This document shows positions 1 through 5,044 of a DNA stretch of 6,545 bases, in pieces. The stretch is from Bacteroidota bacterium (GTDB taxonomy: Bacteria; Bacteroidota; Bacteroidia; Chitinophagales; Chitinophagaceae). A program made the position numbers and the translations under genes. Within the stretch, counting starts at the first letter, position 1, and every line of letters begins with the position of its first letter. The notes below the pieces were generated by a model. It had not been told where the DNA came from and searched no databases. It saw only the letters and a program-made list of their open reading frames with translations. The stretch spans positions 1-6,545 of the forward strand of contig JAEZDR010000058.1 of assembly GCA_023433265.1 (NCBI GenBank), written 5' to 3'.

Positions 1-973
1 GTATGGACGACAGTATAGCGGGTATTCCCTGCACCGATTCCTTTGCATTGGCAAAGCCATTATTAAATACAAGACTATTCTTAAAGAGTGAATCAAGAAA
101 CGGTGTTCGCGCTTTGCCACCAAACATACCCACATGTTTTCTTGACAGGCTCTCCACGATTATCAAGATCACATTAGGCCGCTGGAATATTGAATCTCCT
201 GCACTTTCATGTATGCCATTATTAAATTCTGCAAGCACATATTCAGGAAAGTAATTACGCTCTTCAACTGGTTTCCTTTCTATGGTTTTGATAATAGAAA
301 ACGGAGAGTTCAGTACAGCCGGTATGTTTTTAACACTCGCAACCTCCGAGGCATGGATCAGGTCCAATGGCTTTTCCTGTAATCCGCCTCTCAGTGCTAC
401 CAGTAATATCCCGGCAGCCATTAAGAAAACTACCGACGCTGCCAGGTAATGCTTTATGTCTGCCCTTGGGTAAACCTCCTTCTTCTTGTACAAGTTGGCA
501 GTTAATGCAAGCACCCAGGTAAACAAAACAAAAACTATCAACAGGTACCAGTACTCTTTTAGAAATACAGGCAACAGGGTGAAAAAGTCATTCCCCTTTT
601 CGCCAGAAACAAATAGCAACGAATCGGCTTGTGAGCGTTTATGTATAAACGGAAAATAGGCCGTGTCAACCAGGTTGGCAAGCAGGCATATACTGTTAGT
701 AATGATGAACAGCAAAGCGGTTATTTTGCGATATATCCTTCCCGATGTTCCGGGTATAGGCGCCAAAACAAGTAGCACAAACAATGCATTCGTCATAGCT
801 ACACTTGAAGCGTCAAACCTTGCGCCCTGGAGAAGTAAGCTTAGCAAGCCGTGGTTCACATCAAGTTCATGACGATTGCTTATAATAAAGATGATACGGC
901 ATGCTGTGTACAGGAGCATTACAACCAGCAACTGCATTCCAACTCTTCTTAACTTAAAAGCCTGTTTTTCCAT
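1..973 (-). CDS. LTA-synthase-like membrane sulfatase (N-terminal part, cut by window edge)
   Basis: This is a membrane-anchored member of the sulfatase/alkaline-phosphatase superfamily resembling lipoteichoic acid synthase LtaS; 324 codons are visible and the C-terminal part of the catalytic domain lies outside the window. About five hydrophobic segments (near residues 13-32, 45-72, 83-105, 141-160 and 176-194) precede the extracytoplasmic domain, the usual layout of this family. The catalytic domain opens with PNVILIIVESLSRKHVG (266-282), where E274 should be the first metal ligand. In ESVQGIPAIL (312-321), S313 sits where LtaS has its catalytic threonine, 39 residues after E274. The ATG is immediately preceded by an in-frame TAA, so it is the first possible start. 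Bacteroidota do not make Gram-positive lipoteichoic acid, so the substrate is unknown; a phosphoglycerol or phosphoethanolamine transferase acting on an envelope lipid or glycan, or a hydrolase, is more likely. The family call is firm, the substrate is not. Confidence 0.88.
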   Translation of the reverse strand, partial: MEKQAFKLRRVGMQLLVVMLLYTACRIIFIISNRHELDVNHGLLSLLLQGARFDASSVAMTNALFVLLVLAPIPGTSGRIYRKITALLFIITNSICLLANLVDTAYFPFIHKRSQADSLLFVSGEKGNDFFTLLPVFLKEYWYLLIVFVLFTWVLALTANLYKKKEVYPRADIKHYLAASVVFLMAAGILLVALRGGLQEKPLDLIHASEVASVKNIPAVLNSPFSIIKTIERKPVEERNYFPEYVLAEFNNGIHESAGDSIFQRPNVILIIVESLSRKHVGMFGGKARTPFLDSLFKNSLVFNNGFANAKESVQGIPAILSSI

Positions 974-1007
974 TTAATGATGTTGCACGGCCCGGAATGA
1001 GAATGGC

Positions 1008-1015
1008 CAAAGCTA
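1008..1015 (-). promoter_or_regulatory. -7 promoter element TAnnTTTG for the sulfatase gene
   Basis: The minus strand reads TAGCTTTG, a perfect match to the Bacteroidota -7 consensus TAnnTTTG. It lies 34 bases before the sulfatase ATG, which would give a short leader of about 30 bases. I see no convincing -33 TTG at the expected distance. An eight-base motif with two free positions can occur by chance, but its place between two genes supports it. Confidence 0.5.
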
Positions 1016-1067
1016 TCAATGTGGAGGGTTACATTTAAAAAGGGTATTCAGGCAAAAGAAACAGGCA

Positions 1068-1643
1068 TCAATAATCCTCTTTTCCATTATCAGTTTCATC
1101 GCCTCCCCCCAAACCGTATTCATCTTCAGATTCGCCTTCCTCACCTTCTTCGCCAAAGCCTTCTTCGTTACGTTGGAGGTCATACTTCTCCTCTATGTCC
1201 ACGAATTTATCACCTAGTAAGGTGCGGGTCCCATATTGCATTGGCCCAATGCCCTCTTTACGGGTTATATGGGGATATTCAATCTTTGGGTTTTCTTCTT
1301 TGCTCACGTTGATCAGCTCCACCAGGAAAGTCCATTGCTTGGTGAAGTCGTACACGTAAATAAACTTCTGGTTTGTATCTCTTATCTCGCTTCCAATGCT
1401 GGTAGCACTCATAATGAGTGGCTCAGCTTTGTACTCCTTTTCATATTTCTCTAAAGAAATCTCGCGTCCTCTCAGCCAATTATCATTGCTGCGGTAGAAA
1501 GTTGCCTGGTGCTTATTATCAAACTCGTAAGCTTTCAGGATCGCAAAATGCAGCTCGCTGAAAGTCTGTGTGTGTTTGATAGTAATATCCCGGTAAACGC
1601 TATCATCCTCTTCCAGGTACGCTCTGAACTTCAATATTGCCAT
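1068..1643 (-). CDS. pRiA4b ORF-3-like (IS1096 passenger TnpR-like) family protein
   Basis: This 191-residue cytoplasmic protein resembles the plasmid pRiA4b ORF-3-like family, which is widespread in bacterial chromosomes and has no settled biochemical role. Visible family features are an N-terminal beta strand, the segment TFSELHFAILKAYEFDNKH (27-45), a central patch near the WLRGREISL stretch (56-64), and KFIYVYDFTKQWTFLVEL (93-110), matching the family's usual 'kF.Y.YDFGD.W' signature. From about residue 158 the protein becomes a low-complexity acidic tail rich in Glu, Asp and Gly, probably disordered. There is no transposase, inverted repeat or other mobile-element sign nearby, so the transposon-derived family name should not be read as mobility. 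It begins 58 bases after the cca stop and could share that transcript; a TTATTTTG sequence six bases before the ATG may instead be its own -7 element. The family call is good, the function unknown. Confidence 0.82.
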   Translation of the reverse strand: MAILKFRAYLEEDDSVYRDITIKHTQTFSELHFAILKAYEFDNKHQATFYRSNDNWLRGREISLEKYEKEYKAEPLIMSATSIGSEIRDTNQKFIYVYDFTKQWTFLVELINVSKEENPKIEYPHITRKEGIGPMQYGTRTLLGDKFVDIEEKYDLQRNEEGFGEEGEEGESEDEYGLGGGDETDNGKEDY

Positions 1644-1649
1644 GAATCA

Positions 1650-1657
1650 CAAAATAA
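1650..1657 (-). promoter_or_regulatory. possible -7 element before the pRiA4b-like gene
   Basis: The minus strand reads TTATTTTG, which departs from TAnnTTTG only at its second position, and TTTG ends six bases before the ATG. This spacing is close to that at cca. The region is AT-rich, so chance is a serious alternative. Confidence 0.25.
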
Positions 1658-1701
1658 AGAATCAACTACTGTATTACAGTTAAAGACGAATATACCGGTT
1701 T

Positions 1702-3120
1702 TCAACAAACGGGCTTCAAATTTAGTGCTGCTGCCTTGTTAATCATAAGCTGGTAGGCAGCCTCATAATTATTGGGAATTTCTCCGTCGAGTATTGCCTC
1801 CCTTATGGCATCTTTGATGATGCCTACCTCCCTGCAGGGCTTCAATCCAAAGGTTTCCATGATGATCTCCCCGGTTATCGGTGGTTGCCAGTTTCTTAGT
1901 TTATCCGTTTCCTCAACTGCTACCATCCTCTCTTTTACCACCTGGAAATTCTGCAAATAGCGCCGCACCTTTTGCTTGTTCTTGCTGGTGATATCAGCTT
2001 CGCAAAGCTTCATCAGGTCATCAATATCTTCGCCGGCGTCAAATAAAAGCCGCCTTACGGCGCTATCTGTGATGTTTTCTTTAGTAAGGCTAATAGGCCG
2101 TAAATGCAGGAGAACAAGCTTTTGCACATACTTCATTTTCTCGTTCAAGGGTAACTTCAGCTTATTAAAAATGCGGGGTACCATTCGCGCCCCTACTACC
2201 TCATGCCCATGGAAAGTCCATCCTTGCTCACCTTCAAACTTTTTTGTGGCGGGCTTGCCAATATCATGCAGGAGCGCTGCCCAACGTAACCATAAGTCCG
2301 GCGTTTTAGCTGCTATATTATCAATAACCTCCAGGGTGTGATAGAAATTATCTTTATGGCCCTTACCTTCTATATATTCTGCCCCCTGCAGGTCTACCAT
2401 CTCCGGGAAAATGTAATGTAATAGCGTACTCCTATATAACAGATCCAGTCCTACAGAAGGGTGTGCAGTAAGCATTATCTTGTTCAGCTCATCGGTAATG
2501 CGCTCCTGCGACACAATGCTTATCCTTGAGCTATGTTCTTTAATGGCCTGGAAAGTATCGAACTGGATCATAAATCCCAGTTGTGCGGCAAATCTTATCG
2601 CGCGCATCATCCTGAGCGGGTCATCATTAAAAGTAGTCCCCGGCTCCAGTGGCGTACGGATGATCTTATTTTCCAGGTCAGCAACTCCATTAAAGGGGTC
2701 TATTAAAGTTCCGTAATCATCTGGGTTAAGACTAATGGCAAGGGCGTTTATCGTAAAGTCCCGCCTGTTTTGGTCGTCTTCCAGTGTTCCGGGAACCACC
2801 TCAGGCTTCCTGCTTTCGCTGCGATAACTTTCTTTTCGGGCACCCACAAATTCTATTTCAAGATCAGTCAGCTTTATTTGAGCAGTACCGAAGTTTTTGA
2901 AATAGGCAACCTTGGGCGACGGTTTAAATCGTTCAGCAACCTTGTGCGCCAGTTCAATACCATCTCCCAGGCACACTATGTCCGCATCCTTTGTGGGTCT
3001 GCCTATCAGCTTATCCCTTACAAAGCCGCCAATAACATAGCTCCTTACCGATAGTTCTTGAGAGGCGCCGGCAATTTTGTTTAAAATAAACAGTTCACGA
3101 TCTGAACAAGGTATCTGCAT
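1702..3120 (-). CDS. cca: CCA tRNA nucleotidyltransferase with C-terminal HD domain
   Basis: This class II CCA-adding enzyme synthesises or repairs the 3' CCA end of tRNAs from CTP and ATP in the cytoplasm. In the 472-residue form chosen here, the nucleotidyltransferase head shows GGFVRD (31-36), the metal-binding acids D45 and D47 in KDADIVCLG, RRDFTINAL (119-127) as the sugar-discrimination region, DDPLRMMRAIRFAAQLGF (166-183), and an ERITDEL segment (207-213) that fits the base-recognition helix. An HD phosphohydrolase-type domain follows: H261, HDIGKP (285-290) and FHGHE (303-307). The TGA stop leaves 58 bases before the pRiA4b-like gene. The open frame also allows a TTG start seven codons upstream at 3141, but a perfect -7 promoter element lies between that TTG and this ATG, so the ATG is preferred. 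Separate CC-adding or A-adding enzymes exist in some bacteria; one such gene here suggests full CCA activity, but sequence alone does not prove it. Confidence 0.93.
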   Translation of the reverse strand: MQIPCSDRELFILNKIAGASQELSVRSYVIGGFVRDKLIGRPTKDADIVCLGDGIELAHKVAERFKPSPKVAYFKNFGTAQIKLTDLEIEFVGARKESYRSESRKPEVVPGTLEDDQNRRDFTINALAISLNPDDYGTLIDPFNGVADLENKIIRTPLEPGTTFNDDPLRMMRAIRFAAQLGFMIQFDTFQAIKEHSSRISIVSQERITDELNKIMLTAHPSVGLDLLYRSTLLHYIFPEMVDLQGAEYIEGKGHKDNFYHTLEVIDNIAAKTPDLWLRWAALLHDIGKPATKKFEGEQGWTFHGHEVVGARMVPRIFNKLKLPLNEKMKYVQKLVLLHLRPISLTKENITDSAVRRLLFDAGEDIDDLMKLCEADITSKNKQKVRRYLQNFQVVKERMVAVEETDKLRNWQPPITGEIIMETFGLKPCREVGIIKDAIREAILDGEIPNNYEAAYQLMINKAAALNLKPVC

Positions 3121-3125
3121 TGCCG

Positions 3126-3133
3126 CAAATATA
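3126..3133 (-). promoter_or_regulatory. -7 promoter element for cca, near-leaderless
   Basis: The minus strand reads TATATTTG, a perfect match to TAnnTTTG. Only five bases (CGGCA) separate it from the ATG at 3120. Since transcription in Bacteroidota begins a few bases after this element, the mRNA should start at or within a few bases of the start codon. No clear -33 TTG is visible. The site also decides the start codon, because a TTG start at 3141 would lie upstream of the promoter element. Confidence 0.6.
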
Positions 3134-3184
3134 GATGGCAACGGTTAAGGCTGTTACATAAAGCGGGGAAAGGCCTCGTATCTA

Positions 3185-3382
3185 CTATTCAAACTCCAGC
3201 TCATTTCTGAAGTATTCCCAACCCTTGAATGATCCGCTGCTGGGAGTTGTGTTATTCCCTTTGCGTTGTTTTGAAGCATCTCCCTTCTTTTTCTGGCCTT
3301 TGTCCTGGGAAGCTCCTGCAAACAAGCTAACGGTAACGTTGCTATTAGGTCTATTTGCCGGGATGTTTATGATAAGTGCCAT
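3185..3382 (-). CDS. small hypothetical protein (65 aa)
   Basis: I do not recognise this protein. It starts with ATG and ends with TAG, in the same direction as its neighbours, 64 bases before the cca ATG. It has a short hydrophobic, beta-like N-terminus (ALIINIPANRPNSNVTVSL, 2-20), a middle rich in Lys, Gln, Ser and Gly (about 25-50) that is probably disordered, and an aromatic-acidic end, SFKGWEYFRNELEFE (51-65), that looks like a folded or binding motif. There is no signal peptide or clear membrane helix. An overlapping open frame on the plus strand (3225-3500) is judged the shadow, because this frame fits the gene direction and spacing. Homologues with the same C-terminal motif would confirm it. 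Confidence 0.5.
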   Translation of the reverse strand: MALIINIPANRPNSNVTVSLFAGASQDKGQKKKGDASKQRKGNNTTPSSGSFKGWEYFRNELEFE

Positions 3383-3401
3383 AAAAATAAGTTTACGACC
3401 A

Positions 3402-3420
3402 CATTATCGGAAGAATAATG
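3402..3420. repeat. short perfect inverted repeat (6 bp arms)
   Basis: CATTAT and ATAATG form perfect six-base arms around a seven-base spacer (CGGAAGA), 20 bases upstream of the small hypothetical gene. It could be an operator or a weak hairpin in a 5' leader. The arms are short and AT-rich, so chance is plausible. Confidence 0.25.
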
Positions 3421-3557
3421 CCAACAACAGCTATTTTCCATCATCAGGAAAAGAAGCCAAACCTGAAAGCCATCGTATACAACCACTTGCCGAACCTTAA
3501 AAAATGAGGTGTGCAAAACTTTTAGCTAAGGGTATAGATTTTTTTCACAATTCTCTT

Positions 3558-3588
3558 AAAGAAAAATCCCTCCGGCATCAAAGAGGGA
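3558..3588 (-). terminator. intrinsic terminator of the recF-KTSC operon
   Basis: Read on the minus strand, TCCCTC (3588-3583) and GAGGGA (3572-3567) form a six-base stem around a ten-base loop, followed at once by a T-rich tract, TTTTTCTTT. It begins 22 bases after the stop of the KTSC gene. The stem is short for a strong terminator, but its GC content, the T run and its position fit. The plus-strand reading also has a short A run rather than a T run after the stem, so it should act on the minus strand only. Confidence 0.65.
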
Positions 3589-3610
3589 AAACCATTCAAC
3601 AGGTAGTCGG

Positions 3611-3838
3611 CTATTCTTCGTTTTCGTGAACAATCTTGTAGTCGTAATGGCTTTTAATGTACTCAAGGTAGAAGTTGTAATGGGAAGGTGCTGTCATAAA
3701 CGAAATGAAAATGTTGTGCGGCACGTCTTCAAACTGGAAAACTTCTCCACTTTGAAAAACCACTTCCAGCAGCTCTTTTTCCTTATCGTAGCCTACTTCA
3801 CAAATCATTTCACAATTCTCAATCTTCGACCTTTCCAT
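3611..3838 (-). CDS. KTSC domain-containing protein
   Basis: This 75-residue protein is almost entirely one KTSC domain, a small fold named after the C-terminal region of some lysyl-tRNA synthetases; its function as a stand-alone protein is not established. The visible pattern is VGYDKEKELLEVVFQSGEVF (15-34), then FEDVPHNIFISFMTAPSHYNF (36-56) and LEYIKSHYDYKIV (58-70), matching the family's 'vgYd....L.V.F.sG.vY.y..VP..v...l..aS....f...I...Y' order. There is no signal peptide. Its ATG shares one base with the recF stop (TAATG), so translation is probably coupled to recF, and a terminator follows within about 20 bases. A nucleic-acid-related role would suit the family name and the recF partner, but that is inference only. 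Confidence 0.82.
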   Translation of the reverse strand: MERSKIENCEMICEVGYDKEKELLEVVFQSGEVFQFEDVPHNIFISFMTAPSHYNFYLEYIKSHYDYKIVHENEE

Positions 3839-4929
3839 TACTGTTGGTTTAACTCTATTAATTGGTAATCAACATTCAAATTGTCCAATTGTCTTGCCAG
3901 TCTTTCTTTGTGCGTATCGGTTATAAACACCTGTGTGCGGTTTTCTACACATACAAGCCTCAATAAGTTCAACATCCTGCCGGCGTCAAGTTTTTCAAAC
4001 ACGTCATCAAGCAGCAAAATGGGTGAAAAGCCTTTATGCTGCTGTAAACACACGAATTCGGCAAGCTTAAGGGCAAAAAGGAGGCTTTTGCGCTGTCCCT
4101 GGCTGGCTACTACCTTAAAAGGTTCGTCATTGAATAGGAACTCGAGGTCGTCCCGATGCACGCCCGACGATGTGCGCTGCAGTGCGAAATCTTTGCTGCG
4201 GTTCCTTTTCAATAAATCTTTGAAGAACAGGTTTTGTAACTCGGATTGGTAGTTAACACCGATGTTTTCGTTCTTCCCGGCTATCAACTGGTACTGCTTA
4301 TTAACCAATGGTAAAAACTCCCGCATAAACTCCTTACGGCTGTTATGAATATGCTGACCGATGGAAGCCAATTGGTCATCCAGTATTTCAAACAAGGCAT
4401 CATCCGTTTTGCCGGTCTCAGCGGCTTGTTTTAGCAAACTGTTACGTTGTTGTAATAACCTCGAATAGTCGATTAACCAAAGCAGGTAGCGGTTATCAAT
4501 CTGGGAAATGATAGTGTCAACAAACTTTCTTCGCTCCTCGCTTCCCCCGGTTATCAACTCCAGGTCGTCAGGAGCTACCATGACTGTTGGAAAACGTCCA
4601 ATATGCAGCGATAACTTTTTATATTGATCCTGGTCCAGCAGGAACTCTTTTTTATTGTTTTCCCTTATTACGCAAGTCACTTCGTGTTCCCGCCCCTGCT
4701 TTTCAAATGTTCCATTTATCCGCATGCCTACTGCGCCTTGCAAAACATTTGAAGCATCCGTGCGTGAAAAATAACTTTTCGTAAAACAGAGTGTGTGTAT
4801 GGCATCCAGAAGATTGGTTTTACCCACGCCATTATGACCACATATAGCCACAATATCTTTTGTGAACTGCATGCGGGACGATGGGTAATTACGAAACTGG
4901 TAAAGGTTCAGGTTAACCAACCGGAGCAT
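3838..4929 (-). CDS. recF: DNA replication and repair protein RecF
   Basis: RecF is an SMC-like ATPase that acts with RecO and RecR to load RecA on gapped DNA. The 363-residue length is typical of the family. The N-terminus LRLVNLNLYQFRNY (2-15) is characteristic, followed by Walker A GHNGVGKTN (31-39), the conserved GVHRDDLEF region (256-264), the ABC-type signature SQGQRKSLLFALKLAEF (276-292), and Walker B with D-loop, ILLLDDVFEKLD (304-315). The frame stays open to a GTG two codons upstream at 4935, but the ATG is preferred because RecF proteins normally begin one or two residues before this strand. The TAA stop overlaps the KTSC gene start. No dnaN or dnaA is adjacent, and the gene diverges from a phosphatase gene. 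Confidence 0.96.
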   Translation of the reverse strand: MLRLVNLNLYQFRNYPSSRMQFTKDIVAICGHNGVGKTNLLDAIHTLCFTKSYFSRTDASNVLQGAVGMRINGTFEKQGREHEVTCVIRENNKKEFLLDQDQYKKLSLHIGRFPTVMVAPDDLELITGGSEERRKFVDTIISQIDNRYLLWLIDYSRLLQQRNSLLKQAAETGKTDDALFEILDDQLASIGQHIHNSRKEFMREFLPLVNKQYQLIAGKNENIGVNYQSELQNLFFKDLLKRNRSKDFALQRTSSGVHRDDLEFLFNDEPFKVVASQGQRKSLLFALKLAEFVCLQQHKGFSPILLLDDVFEKLDAGRMLNLLRLVCVENRTQVFITDTHKERLARQLDNLNVDYQLIELNQQ

Positions 4930-5044
4930 AGCCACAAAGAACCAATATTTATTCTACATTCTATACGGTAAACTAACCTGGATCTTCATCCTCTCTAACG
5001 GGGCCTTGCAACAATCATTTAATTTCGCTGCATAGTGTGTTGTT
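4930..5044. promoter_or_regulatory. divergent promoter region between recF and the PafA-like gene
   Basis: These 115 bases must hold the promoters for both directions. Toward recF, TTTG ends five bases before the ATG (4938-4935), the same spacing as at cca, but the preceding bases (GTTC) do not match TAnn, so it is a weak candidate. Toward the phosphatase, TAATTTCG at 5020-5027 differs from TAnnTTTG at one position and lies 17 bases before its ATG. No operator-like palindrome or Pho-box-like repeat stands out. Confidence 0.4.

Larger units (their letters stand above)
3383..3610. other. intergenic stretch between the KTSC gene and the small hypothetical gene
   Basis: These 228 bases contain no convincing gene. 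The right part holds the terminator of the recF operon. The left part holds a short perfect inverted repeat, 20 bases upstream of the small gene. Any promoter for the small gene should lie in the left part, but I see only poor matches to TAnnTTTG there, such as TATTTTTA directly before its ATG. Nothing resembling a riboswitch or structured RNA stands out. Confidence 0.55.

Noticed and set aside
1019..1454. Overlapping plus-strand open frames of 72 and 97 codons
   Set aside because: They are opposite the pRiA4b-like gene, have no recognisable domain, and arise from the complement of a well-supported coding sequence.
1068..1643. A mobile element, suggested by the family name 'IS1096 passenger' or 'plasmid pRiA4b'
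   Set aside because: There is no transposase, terminal inverted repeat, target duplication or resolvase motif; this family is common as single chromosomal genes.
1976..2341. 121-codon plus-strand open frame
   Set aside because: It lies wholly inside cca on the opposite strand and has the Ser/Arg-rich composition typical of a shadow frame.
3121..3141. TTG start for cca, seven codons upstream of the ATG
   Set aside because: The extra codons run through a perfect -7 promoter element, and the added residues match nothing typical of the family.
3225..3500. 91-codon open frame on the plus strand with a hydrophobic stretch
   Set aside because: It lies opposite the 65-residue minus-strand frame, its membrane-like stretch is mostly the complement of that frame's N-terminus, and its C-terminal part has random-looking composition. 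The neighbouring genes on both sides run on the minus strand.
4930..4935. GTG start for recF, two codons upstream of the ATG
   Set aside because: The ATG form begins MLRLVNLNLYQFRNY, which fits the usual RecF N-terminus, and there is no ribosome binding site favouring the GTG.
4957..4992. An 11-residue minus-strand micro-ORF upstream of recF that could be a leader peptide
   Set aside because: It has no ribosome binding site, no run of regulatory codons and no attenuator-like hairpin; such short frames are expected by chance.
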